DNA of 64,000 nucleotides, taken from positions 62,001 through 126,000 of the forward strand of contig NZ_JAWLVJ010000004.1 in assembly GCF_033100395.1 (NCBI RefSeq), written 5' to 3'. The notes beneath the pieces were generated by a model. It was given only the letters and a program-made list of their open reading frames with translations. It ran no database searches and was not told where the DNA came from. Source of the stretch: Terasakiella sp033100395 (GTDB taxonomy: Bacteria > Pseudomonadota > Alphaproteobacteria > Rhodospirillales > Terasakiellaceae). A program made the position numbers and the translations under genes. Positions 8,911 to 16,295 of this stretch are shown here, in pieces (position 1 is the first letter of the stretch; every line of letters starts with the position of its first letter).

Positions 8911-10227
8911 TTACTGAAGGGCAAGGGTATCAGCAGACAGTTGTCCCGTTGCCAACATCACGGAATAAATCGCACGTTTATGATCAAAGAAAAGCTCAGC
9001 ATATTTAATCTTGGCTTCGTAAACTTCTTTTTCCCGATCCAGAACATTCAACACATCAACGCCTTCAGCACCATTTTCACGTTGCTTTTGCGTCGAGAGG
9101 AAGATCTCGTCTTTCAGGATAACATCATTCTCAACCAGGGAAAGCCGCTCCTCAATAGTCTCCAGGTCATGCCATGCAATACGCGTGGCTTCCACCATCT
9201 TGCGCGACACATAGCTATGTGTATCTTTACTGGCTGCATAGTTGTAGACGGCTTTCTTCATGGAATACTCCGTCGAAAAACCGCTGAACAAATCCCATTC
9301 CGCCTCTACAAGAACGGAGTAATCGCGACGTTTACCATCCACGCCATTTTTATGGTCCTCATAGTTCATGGTGCCGGTCAAATCGACTGTTGGATAATAT
9401 TCTGCTCGCACGGTGCGTTTATTTTCAGCCGCGCTTTCAGCATCAAATTCTGCTTTGTGAATGTTTGGATTATTGCGAATGGATTGTTCAATTGCATCAT
9501 CCAAGCTCAATGGCAGAATATCCAGAGGTGGGGCAGGGGCAATCATCGCAGCCAAATCTGGTGCATGACCAAAGACCTGAATATACTGGTCCGTGGCTTT
9601 AGACAGCTCACCTTCATATTCGACACGTTTTTCAATTGCTGTCTGCAAGCGCGATTTTGCATTCAAAACATCAATACCAATACCGGAACCTCGACGCACA
9701 CGTTCGTTTTCCAGTTCCATTTGTTTCTTGATATTTGCCTCGTTTTCACGGGCATGTTTAATTCGCCGTGACTGTTTCAGCACATTGAGATAAGCTGTAA
9801 TACCTTCCAGAATAAGGTTTTGTTCAGTTACAAGTTCCGTTGATTCTGTCGCTGCCTTATTCAGGCGCGCTGTACGAACTGCGGATGTTTTGGCATATCC
9901 GTCAAAAAGGTTTTGAGTAACTGTCACACCTGCCACCTGACGCATCTTGCCTGTGGAAGATTTACCGGCATCAGAACGGGTCGTAGGTGTCGAAATATGT
10001 TCGTAACCATAATCCGCGTTTAGCGACACAGTTGGCAGATTTGCTGCACTTTGAACGTCGATTTCCCTGTCTGCACCCAGTGTGGTTTTCTGGGCGGCCT
10101 GCAATTGGGGGTGTTCCAATAGCATCTGGCTGAGTTCTGTTTCCAAACTCGCGCCTTTTGACTGACTGCTGACGGATGCAACCATCAAAGCGCCAAGACA
10201 TGTAGTTATTAAATAACGAGCCCGCAC
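8911..10227 (-). CDS. TolC-type outer-membrane channel of type I secretion
   Basis: A 438-residue outer-membrane efflux protein. Two tandem OEP domains are visible, with long helical stretches and the family pattern NLPTVSLNADYG near the start and YYPTVDLTGTMNYE in the second half. The start is set at the GTG at 10227 because GGAGG lies at 10236-10240, exactly 8 bases upstream, and the protein then opens with a signal peptide (RARYLITTCLGALMVASVSS). The frame is open to 10308, but no ribosome site is seen there. It is transcribed towards the cyclase and lies on the same strand as the transporter/HlyD pair 2.5 kb further on. It is the natural outer-membrane partner of that system. A second TolC homologue is at 16296. 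Confidence 0.88.
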   Translation of the reverse strand: MRARYLITTCLGALMVASVSSQSKGASLETELSQMLLEHPQLQAAQKTTLGADREIDVQSAANLPTVSLNADYGYEHISTPTTRSDAGKSSTGKMRQVAGVTVTQNLFDGYAKTSAVRTARLNKAATESTELVTEQNLILEGITAYLNVLKQSRRIKHARENEANIKKQMELENERVRRGSGIGIDVLNAKSRLQTAIEKRVEYEGELSKATDQYIQVFGHAPDLAAMIAPAPPLDILPLSLDDAIEQSIRNNPNIHKAEFDAESAAENKRTVRAEYYPTVDLTGTMNYEDHKNGVDGKRRDYSVLVEAEWDLFSGFSTEYSMKKAVYNYAASKDTHSYVSRKMVEATRIAWHDLETIEERLSLVENDVILKDEIFLSTQKQRENGAEGVDVLNVLDREKEVYEAKIKYAELFFDHKRAIYSVMLATGQLSADTLALQ

Positions 10228-10364
10228 GGGTTCGACCTCCAAAAATTCAGTGCACTTGCTTCGGATTTTAGTGACATTACGTAGAAAGGTCAAATCCAAA
10301 GCTTCCATTTATAATCATAACAACAAAGGATTATCCGAAGGTTAACTGGAAATATAGTAATTTT

Positions 10365-13031
10365 TTAAAGCTTGAGCTTAACTTCGACGATATCTTCTTC
10401 CATGATTGTACGGACTTCAAACCCCATGGCCTTGACCATATCAATCATCGTTCTGTTTTCACGCAGGATTTGTCCGGTAAAATATGTCGTCCCGCGAGAG
10501 CGGCAATATTCAATCATCTTGTTCAATAACTTCCACCCCAATTTCTGTCCCTTGAGGTCAGAACGCACCAGAATGGCATATTCCGCATCTTCATTGTTGG
10601 GATCCGTCCCAGTTCGCACTACGCCCAGAGTTTCCAAATGACCATCCTCTTCATTTGGTGCCTGGGCAACAAACGCCATTTCACGATCGTAATCCAGTTG
10701 AGTCAGGCGCGCCATTTCTGAATGAGGCAACTCCCGAACAGAGCCAAAGAAGCGAAAACGAATGTCTTCTGGTGTAACTTTACTCAGGAATTCGTTATGC
10801 GCAGGCTCATCTTCCGGGCGAATGGGGCGGATCAAGACCTTTCGACCATCACGCAATGTAAATTCTTCTTCCAAATCAGCGGGGTAGGGGCGAATAGCCA
10901 GGCGACGGTTGGGGAATTGTGTGCTTACTTCCTGCACCCTTATGCGCGCGTCAACAGCCAGTGCGCCCTTATCGGAGCTGAAAATCGGATTGATATCCAT
11001 TTCCTGAATTTCTGGAAAGTCGATACAGATTTCTGAAATCTCGATCAAAAGTTGACACAAGGCATCCATATCCACAGCCGGGATGTCGCGATACCCCTTT
11101 AACAATTTACTGATCTTGGTTCTGGAAATCAGGTCTTTAGCAAGCCGCATGTTTAGCGGTGGCAACGCAATTGCATGATCAGCTATGATTTCAGTGGCAG
11201 TACCGCCCTGACCAAATAAAATCACCGGACCAAACACCGGATCATGTGTCATCCCGGCAATTAATTCATGAGTGTTCTGACGGTCATGCATTTTCTGAAT
11301 GATAAAACCATCGATTCTGGCGTCTGGGTCAAAGTTCTGCACCCGATCCGTAATATCTTTGATCGCTTGCTCAACACGGTCTTCATTTTGTAAAGATAAA
11401 ACAACGCCCCCCACATCCGATTTATGTACAATATCAGGCGACATGATTTTTACGACGACGGGAAAGCCAATTTTATGGGCAACTTCTATTGCCTCATCCG
11501 CATTTTGCACGATATATGGAGCAACAATTTCAATGCCGTAAGCTTTCAGGATAGCTTTGGTATCTGCTTCTTTTAACCAACGCTCTCCCTGATCCACTGC
11601 CTGCCGAATAAGATTTTTCACCACCGACCGTGCCGGTTTAATTTCTGCCGGAACACGTTCCGGGGTTTCCATCAAAGCGACCTGGTTTTTACGATACTGC
11701 ACGATATGCATAAAAGCGCTGACGGCCATTCGTGGGGACGTAAAGCTTGGAATGTCATTTTCTTCAAAAAGATGACGTGCATCAGCCACTGTTTCTTCCC
11801 CAAGCCAGCATGTGATCAGGCTTTTGCGAACCTTTTTGTGCGCCTCGACCAGGGCTTGTGCTGCCTTGGTTGTATCTTCCAGGATAGATGGCGCATGCAG
11901 GAAAAGAACGCAATCGGCTTGCCCGCTTTGCGCAATAATTTCATAGGCTTTCGCATATTGTTCCGGACTGGTCGCGCCCCCCAGAACAAGGGGATTTTGA
12001 ATAACAGAATCAGCAGGAAGAGTTGATTTCAATTTCGTACATATCTCATCCGAAAAAGCGGAGAGTGTACCGCCCGCATCCAGTAAATGATCCTGTGCCA
12101 GAACATTCAACCCGGCACCATTTCCTATAATGACAAGACGATCCCCATTAAACGGCTTGTTCATTGACAAGGTTTCGGCACCTGCGAAAAGTTCCGCTAT
12201 ACTATTAACCCGAAGCATACCCGCCCGGGCAAAAGCCGCATCATAGACCAGATCCTTCTGCGCCATCGCCCCAGTATGGGATTGGGTAATGGTGGGCATT
12301 TCTTCATATTTCCCGGTTTTCATCACCAGTATGGGTTTATTACGCGCAGAAGCCCGTGCAGCAGACATGAAATTGCGCTTTTCATGGATCGTTTCCATAT
12401 AAATCAGGATGGCGCGAGTAAATGGATCACTGCCCAGATAATCAATTACATCCCCGATATCTATATCATGACAATCACCCAAAGTGATAAAATGTGAAAA
12501 GCCGATCCCATGCGCATTGGCCCAATCCAACACACTGGAGGCCATTTCACCACTTTGAGAAATAAACGCAATTTTCCCTTTTGAAACAGGTAGGTGCAAC
12601 GTACTGGCATTGAGCTTATTACCAGGTATAATCGCGCCCATGCTGTTTGGCCCAAGAATGCGCATTTTATATCGTCTTGCGACATCCTGAACGTCATAAG
12701 CAATCTTATCATCATGCTTATGCACTGCAGACAAAATCATGACCGCCTTAACACCGAGATTCCCCAAGCTTTCGATTAAATCAAGGGCGACAGGTGCATC
12801 TGAACACAAGACGCATAAATCAGGCAGAACCGGCAGGGACTTAATATCTGGGTAAGCCAAGATACCCGCAATAGCTTTGTCAGTAGGATTGACAGGCATA
12901 ACGGGACCGTCAAATCCAGCTGTCATCAAATTCCGGATGACCCGATAACCTATATTCAGTGGTTTGGGAGACGCCCCGATAATCGCTATTGAAGCGGGTG
13001 AAAACATTTTCTGTAAATGTCTAATAGTCAT
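10365..13031 (-). CDS. Acyl-CoA synthetase (NDP-forming)-like / GNAT acetyltransferase fusion (PatZ/Pka type)
   Basis: An 888-residue fusion. Its order is a CoA-binding Rossmann domain (MFSPASIAIIGASPKPLNIG), a succinyl-CoA-synthetase-like flavodoxin domain, an ATP-grasp domain (from about residue 480; PVVVKIMSPDIVHKSDVGG and GFIIQKM), and a C-terminal GNAT domain (from about 735; FTLRDGRKVLIRPIRPEDE, AILVRSDLKGQKLGWKLL). Proteins of this build, such as PatZ/Pat/Pka, acetylate lysines of enzymes like acetyl-CoA synthetase. The ligase half is often inactive. In FISQSGEMASSVLD a serine is followed by GE rather than the catalytic histidine of true ADP-forming ligases, which supports a sensing role. 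The ATG at 13031 has GGGGCG 5 bases upstream. The gene stands alone, downstream of the FNR-like regulator gene only in map order. Confidence 0.87.
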   Translation of the reverse strand: MTIRHLQKMFSPASIAIIGASPKPLNIGYRVIRNLMTAGFDGPVMPVNPTDKAIAGILAYPDIKSLPVLPDLCVLCSDAPVALDLIESLGNLGVKAVMILSAVHKHDDKIAYDVQDVARRYKMRILGPNSMGAIIPGNKLNASTLHLPVSKGKIAFISQSGEMASSVLDWANAHGIGFSHFITLGDCHDIDIGDVIDYLGSDPFTRAILIYMETIHEKRNFMSAARASARNKPILVMKTGKYEEMPTITQSHTGAMAQKDLVYDAAFARAGMLRVNSIAELFAGAETLSMNKPFNGDRLVIIGNGAGLNVLAQDHLLDAGGTLSAFSDEICTKLKSTLPADSVIQNPLVLGGATSPEQYAKAYEIIAQSGQADCVLFLHAPSILEDTTKAAQALVEAHKKVRKSLITCWLGEETVADARHLFEENDIPSFTSPRMAVSAFMHIVQYRKNQVALMETPERVPAEIKPARSVVKNLIRQAVDQGERWLKEADTKAILKAYGIEIVAPYIVQNADEAIEVAHKIGFPVVVKIMSPDIVHKSDVGGVVLSLQNEDRVEQAIKDITDRVQNFDPDARIDGFIIQKMHDRQNTHELIAGMTHDPVFGPVILFGQGGTATEIIADHAIALPPLNMRLAKDLISRTKISKLLKGYRDIPAVDMDALCQLLIEISEICIDFPEIQEMDINPIFSSDKGALAVDARIRVQEVSTQFPNRRLAIRPYPADLEEEFTLRDGRKVLIRPIRPEDEPAHNEFLSKVTPEDIRFRFFGSVRELPHSEMARLTQLDYDREMAFVAQAPNEEDGHLETLGVVRTGTDPNNEDAEYAILVRSDLKGQKLGWKLLNKMIEYCRSRGTTYFTGQILRENRTMIDMVKAMGFEVRTIMEEDIVEVKLKL

Positions 13032-13154
13032 AATCTCGCCCCTTAGCCTATTCTGCAAATGCTGCACCGCATCTAAAAGGGAGAATGATCCTTTTCATTC
13101 AGAAAATCAAGACTATAGCGTTGGGGAAGAATCAGGAAAGAAGGCTCATTTAAA

Positions 13155-13886
13155 TCAGACGTCTGATTCGATGTCTTCCAACAGGTTTTCAAGGCATGGA
13201 ATGGTCACCAAGCGACCTTTAAAGATTGCGAGATTGTCTTCTTCAAGTTTCTTGATGGTACGCGCAATTGTTTCGGGTCGCGTTCCGATTGCAGCGGCCA
13301 GTTCCTGACGCGACAGGGGCAACTCAAGATGGATCTCATCTTCTGCTTTATCTTCCTGCGCATAGCGCGTGCGCAGTCCTAACAACAAGTGCGCAAGACG
13401 TTTTCTCACCGGTTGCGTTGTAGTTAAAAGATAAAGTTCTTCAATTTCGCGCAGGTCTTTTGCAACTCTGCGGGTAAAACGAACAGCAACATCAGGGGAC
13501 TGGGACAGTAGGTGATCGAGGCTGGATTTTGGAATAAAACAAAGCTTGGCATCCATCAGCACTTCAGCCGTACCAGCGTGTTTTTCATTTGCCAGGAAAG
13601 AACGATGGCCAAAGGCTTCTCCCGGTTGCACCAGACGAACAACCGCTGAATTGCCGTTTACATCTGTTTTGCGAATGGCAATCAGGCCTTTCTTAAGACA
13701 GTAAACGCCTTCGCTGCTGTCACCTTCAAGATAGACATTTTGACCAACCACATAAGAGCTGCTGGCACGTTGCAATTCCTGAGATTGAAGACCAGAGCGT
13801 GCAAGTGCGCAGAGAGACGAATCAGCATCGCCCCCACCACAGGTCCCACACTTATTAAAACTGACTGGTTTCCCTTCGATACCCAT
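13155..13886 (-). CDS. Crp/Fnr-family regulator with N-terminal cysteine cluster
   Basis: A 243-residue transcription factor with an N-terminal cyclic-nucleotide-binding fold, a long dimer helix (FTRRVAKDLREIEELYLL) and a C-terminal winged helix (LSRQELAAAIGTRPETIARTIKKLEE). Counted from the ATG at 13886, cysteines sit at 13, 16 and 26 (CGTC, SSLC). Another lies in the beta roll (VYCLKKG). FNR uses CxxCxxxxxC plus one internal Cys to hold an oxygen-sensitive 4Fe-4S cluster, so the pattern suggests an Fe-S or redox sensor, although the spacing to the third Cys is longer. The beta roll lacks the cAMP phosphate-binding RxS. Recognition residues E..AR resemble FNR. The frame can start from TTG at 13904; ATG at 13886 is preferred because it is the stronger start codon. 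Confidence 0.85.
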   Translation of the reverse strand: MGIEGKPVSFNKCGTCGGGDADSSLCALARSGLQSQELQRASSSYVVGQNVYLEGDSSEGVYCLKKGLIAIRKTDVNGNSAVVRLVQPGEAFGHRSFLANEKHAGTAEVLMDAKLCFIPKSSLDHLLSQSPDVAVRFTRRVAKDLREIEELYLLTTTQPVRKRLAHLLLGLRTRYAQEDKAEDEIHLELPLSRQELAAAIGTRPETIARTIKKLEEDNLAIFKGRLVTIPCLENLLEDIESDV

Positions 13887-14043
13887 CTTGGCTTCAGCTT
13901 CCAATTATTACTTTGAAACAGATACTTATAAAGTTGTTTTTATTTGTTCTTTATAATCGTTTTAATATCTTACAGAGTTTTTTCTCAAATGAAACAAAAA
14001 AACGGCAATTTAAAACGAAAGGTGGGGAAAGGGATTCTCCCAT

Positions 14044-14079
14044 AAAAAAAGGACCTCCCTAACCAGGAGATCCCTTTTT
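14044..14079 (-). terminator. Terminator after the PraR-like regulator gene
   Basis: On the minus strand the sequence AAAGGGATCTCC, a 6-base loop and GGAGGTCC pair imperfectly and are followed by seven T residues. It starts 17 bases after the regulator stop at 14096. Confidence 0.75.
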
Positions 14080-14095
14080 CAAACCATAATGTGAT

Positions 14096-14560
14096 TTATG
14101 CGTTTACAGTTTCACTTTCCGCAATTGCACGAACCACATCAATGACACGCTTGCGAATCACCGGGTCCTGCAGACGTGAGAACGTACGAACCAGTTCCAG
14201 TGTTTGACGTCGGTGCAACGTGAGGTGCTCTTCCGGAATATCACTTTCGGCGGTTTCACCTTCGTAACCAGGGAAGGATTCGCGTACGCTTTCCGGCATA
14301 TCTTCAAAGAAGAAAGACACCGGAACGTCCAGAACATTACCAAGCTGCCAAAGCTTGCTTGCACTCACACGGTTTGCACCACGTTCGTATTTCTGAATTT
14401 GCTGGAAAGTCAAACCGATGCTTTCGCCCAGCTTGCCTTGTGTCATACCCATAAGGGTTCTGCGAAGTTTGACGCGTTGCCCCACATGTACATCAACAGG
14501 GTGGGGGGTGTCGCTACCTCTCGTACCAGGGAGGATTTCTTTTTCGGCTGTTTTTGCCAT
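14096..14560 (-). CDS. HTH (XRE) transcriptional regulator, PraR-like
   Basis: A 154-residue DNA-binding protein. A Cro/C1-type helix-turn-helix (about residues 29-83) contains GQRVKLRRTLMGMTQGKLGE and LTFQQIQKYERGANRV, followed by VLDVPVSFFFEDMP. This is the hallmark of the alphaproteobacterial PraR/PhrR-like regulators that act on surface and quorum-sensing genes. The C-terminal part (LELVRTFSRLQDPVIRKRVIDVVRAIA) matches the family and probably forms the dimer contact. The start is the ATG at 14560 because AGAAGG lies 8 bases upstream; the frame is open to 14614. The gene is monocistronic with its own terminator. Its targets cannot be read from the window. Confidence 0.85.
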   Translation of the reverse strand: MAKTAEKEILPGTRGSDTPHPVDVHVGQRVKLRRTLMGMTQGKLGESIGLTFQQIQKYERGANRVSASKLWQLGNVLDVPVSFFFEDMPESVRESFPGYEGETAESDIPEEHLTLHRRQTLELVRTFSRLQDPVIRKRVIDVVRAIAESETVNA

Positions 14561-14728
14561 TTCATATACCTTCTGTTTTTCTCGGCTAGAATTTCTTTGG
14601 TTGAGACCTAACACTACCTTTACGGCTTTTTTTCAATCCATAAGTAGAACTATAAGGGTTTCTTGTTCGCTTGTCTTGAAAAAAACACAAAAATTTGTGT
14701 GTTGCTATATTTTTTTATGTTTTTGGTC

Positions 14729-14761
14729 AAAAAAAAACGCCCCCAGGTTACTGGGGACGTT
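14729..14761 (-). terminator. Terminator of the tRNA array
   Basis: On the minus strand, AACGTCCCCAG, a 4-base loop and CTGGGGGCGTT form a stem followed by a run of at least seven T. It lies 11 bases after the last tRNA-Asn. Confidence 0.88.
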
Positions 14762-14771
14762 CTTTTTAAAT

Positions 14772-14847
14772 TGGCTCCGACTGCAGGGCTCGAACCTGCG
14801 ACAGGGTGATTAACAGTCACCTGCTCTACCAACTGAGCTAAGTCGGA
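14772..14847 (-). tRNA. tRNA-Asn (GTT), copy 3 in transcription order
   Basis: A 76-base tRNA on the minus strand. The acceptor stem TCCGACT/AGTCGGA, the D loop, the anticodon loop CTGTTAA (anticodon GTT) and the T arm GGTTCGAGCC are all present. The discriminator is G and CCA is encoded. It is identical to the copy at 15001-15076. Confidence 0.96.
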
Positions 14848-14893
14848 TCAAAAGATCAAAAACCGATGGATGCACTCAAAGCCTAAAAATTGN

Positions 14894-14957
14894 CAGGGCT
14901 CGAACCTGCGACAGGGTGATTAACAGTCACCTGCTCTACCAACTGAGCTAAGTCGGA
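14894..14957 (-). tRNA. tRNA-Asn (GTT), incomplete at an N, copy 2
   Basis: The 5' 64 bases of a tRNA-Asn on the minus strand are identical to the flanking copies. The 3' acceptor strand and CCA are missing and replaced by the N at 14893. The loss is most likely an assembly artefact rather than a real pseudogene. The complete gene would have 76 bases. Confidence 0.8.
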
Positions 14958-15000
14958 TCAAAAGATCAAAAACCGATGGATGCACTCAAAGCCTAAAAAT

Positions 15001-15076
15001 TGGCTCCGACTGCAGGGCTCGAACCTGCGACAGGGTGATTAACAGTCACCTGCTCTACCAACTGAGCTAAGTCGGA
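15001..15076 (-). tRNA. tRNA-Asn (GTT), copy 1
   Basis: A complete 76-base tRNA-Asn with anticodon GTT, acceptor stem TCCGACT/AGTCGGA, discriminator G and encoded CCA. It lies 4 bases downstream of tRNA-Cys in the same transcript. Confidence 0.96.
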
Positions 15077-15080
15077 TTAG

Positions 15081-15154
15081 TGGAGGCGCGAAGCGGATTC
15101 GAACCGCTGTTCACGGATTTGCAATCCGCTGCATAACCACTCTACCACCGCGCC
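15081..15154 (-). tRNA. tRNA-Cys (GCA)
   Basis: A 74-base tRNA on the minus strand: acceptor stem GGCGCGG/TCGCGCC with a mismatch at its inner end, anticodon loop TTGCAAA (anticodon GCA), T arm GGTTCGAATCC, discriminator T and encoded CCA. It is the first gene of the Cys-Asn array. Confidence 0.96.
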
Positions 15155-15217
15155 TTATTTCTGTCCAAAAAGTTTGGCCAGTCCAAGACGACTTAGGTGC
15201 ATCCATCGGCGGACCGG

Positions 15218-15246
15218 AAACTAGTCGTATGACTTGTCCGGGTCAA
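15218..15246 (-). promoter_or_regulatory. Putative promoter of the tRNA-Cys/Asn array
   Basis: On the minus strand TTGACC (15246-15241) is followed after 17 bases by TAGTTT (15223-15218). Transcription would start near 15210, about 55 bases before tRNA-Cys. The -35 is near consensus; the -10 is weak. Confidence 0.4.
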
Positions 15247-15422
15247 TGGCTTTTTTCATTTTTTTTACGTTTTTTTTGCCAAAGCCCAAAAAACTTGCAT
15301 TTTCAGACGTCTCTACCATTGTCACAACCCGAATTGAGGATTATAAATTCCACATGCAAAAAACGGATTTTATGGTTTTGCAGTGAGTCTATTGATTTAA
15401 ATCTTTATATACGGTGTTCGTT

Positions 15423-16076
15423 ATGGATTATGCACTTTCTCGCTTCAACATGATTGAGGGTCAAATCAAAACCAACCGGGTCACCGACCCATATGTGTTA
15501 GATGCCATGACTGACATCCCACGCGAAGCTTTTGTTCCAACTGCCAAAAAAGGCATTGCCTATATCGATGACGCGATCGAAATCGCAAACGGGCGCACAC
15601 TGATGGAGCCCATGGTTCTGGCGCGCATGCTTGAAGCTGCTCAATTGAATGAAGATGATATTGTTCTGGATATTGCCTGCGGCAGCGGTTATAGCACCGC
15701 CGTTCTTGCTAAAATCGCAAGCACCGTCGTTGCCCTGGAATCCGATGAAGAACTGGCAAATACGGCGACCAAGACCCTGGAAGGCCTTGGCATTGACAAT
15801 GCAGTTGTCGTGCAGGGGGAATTAAAAGAGGGGGTCGTTAAACAGGCCCCTTACAACGTCATCACCATGAATGGCGCAGTGAATGAAGTCCCTGATTCTA
15901 TTAAGAATCAACTGGCTGATGGCGGTCGTTTGGTCTGCATCACCACCGGACGTTCCACAATGGCGACGGTTTCTGTCTATACACGCAACAACGAAACCTT
16001 CTCCAAAATCGACATTCTTGAAGCAGGTGTGGACTTGCTGCCTGGCTTTGAAAGCAACAAAGGCTTTAGCTTTTAA
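15423..16076 (+). CDS. PIMT-like SAM methyltransferase, TolC-linked paralogue
   Basis: A 217-residue protein of the protein-L-isoaspartate O-methyltransferase family. The SAM-binding motif I is VLDIACGSGYSTAVLAKIA. The N-terminal PIMT region is recognisable (MIEGQIKTNRVTD, MTDIPREAFVP). The substrate-side motif, normally GQTISQP as in the canonical Pcm at 25521 (NQTLSQP), reads GRTLMEP here, so the true isoaspartate repair activity is doubtful. A related methyltransferase gene commonly sits just upstream of tolC in alphaproteobacteria, and the same arrangement is seen here. The start is the ATG at 15423; the frame also allows a GTG 9 bases upstream. A FNR-box-like sequence (TTGAT-N4-ATCTT) lies at 15392-15405. 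A terminator follows the gene. Confidence 0.8.
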   Translation: MDYALSRFNMIEGQIKTNRVTDPYVLDAMTDIPREAFVPTAKKGIAYIDDAIEIANGRTLMEPMVLARMLEAAQLNEDDIVLDIACGSGYSTAVLAKIASTVVALESDEELANTATKTLEGLGIDNAVVVQGELKEGVVKQAPYNVITMNGAVNEVPDSIKNQLADGGRLVCITTGRSTMATVSVYTRNNETFSKIDILEAGVDLLPGFESNKGFSF

Positions 16077-16095
16077 GTTTTTGAAAAACAATATA

Positions 16096-16135
16096 AAAGC
16101 GCCTCAACTTAGCAATTGTAAGTGAGGCGCTTTTT
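16096..16135 (+). terminator. Terminator after the PIMT-like gene
   Basis: The arms AAAGCGCCTCA and TGAGGCGCTTT pair, with an inner CTT/AAG continuation past one bulge, and TTTTT follows. It lies 19 bases after the stop and separates the gene from tolC. Confidence 0.88.
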
Positions 16136-16146
16136 ATTAACCGAAG

Positions 16147-16162
16147 TGTGAAATATGTCACG
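16147..16162. promoter_or_regulatory. CRP-type operator upstream of tolC
   Basis: TGTGA-N6-TCACG matches the CRP consensus TGTGA-N6-TCACA in nine of ten positions. It lies 134 bases before the tolC start in the only gap upstream of it. The match is seen directly. Which Crp/Fnr-family protein binds it is inferred. Confidence 0.5.
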
Positions 16163-16295
16163 AAGCAATATTATGATTTACCTGTAAACACTTAATTTAG
16201 GTTTTTATGTGTAAAAAACATTAGGTAACAAGTGTCTGAATCCTTTGCCTTTCGTGTTGCAGATGGTTAGACTGTGCAAAATTTGTGTGAGTGTC

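Larger units (their letters stand above)
14772..15076. repeat. Tandem 119-base tRNA-Asn repeat with an assembly N
   Basis: Three units, each made of a tRNA-Asn and an identical 43-base spacer (14848-14890 and 14958-15000). The period is 119 between the second and third units but 110 between the first and second. There the single N at 14893 stands where ten bases (end of the T arm side and acceptor strand) should be. This is a contig-join scar inside a repeat, so the true copy number is uncertain. Confidence 0.9.

Noticed and set aside
8941..9771. Plus-strand 276-codon open frame opposite the TolC gene
   Set aside because: It lies inside an intact tolC homologue; no motif or start signal.
14772..15076. 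Tandem repeat taken as a CRISPR array
   Set aside because: The units are 119 bases and are tRNA-Asn genes with identical spacers, so it is not CRISPR.
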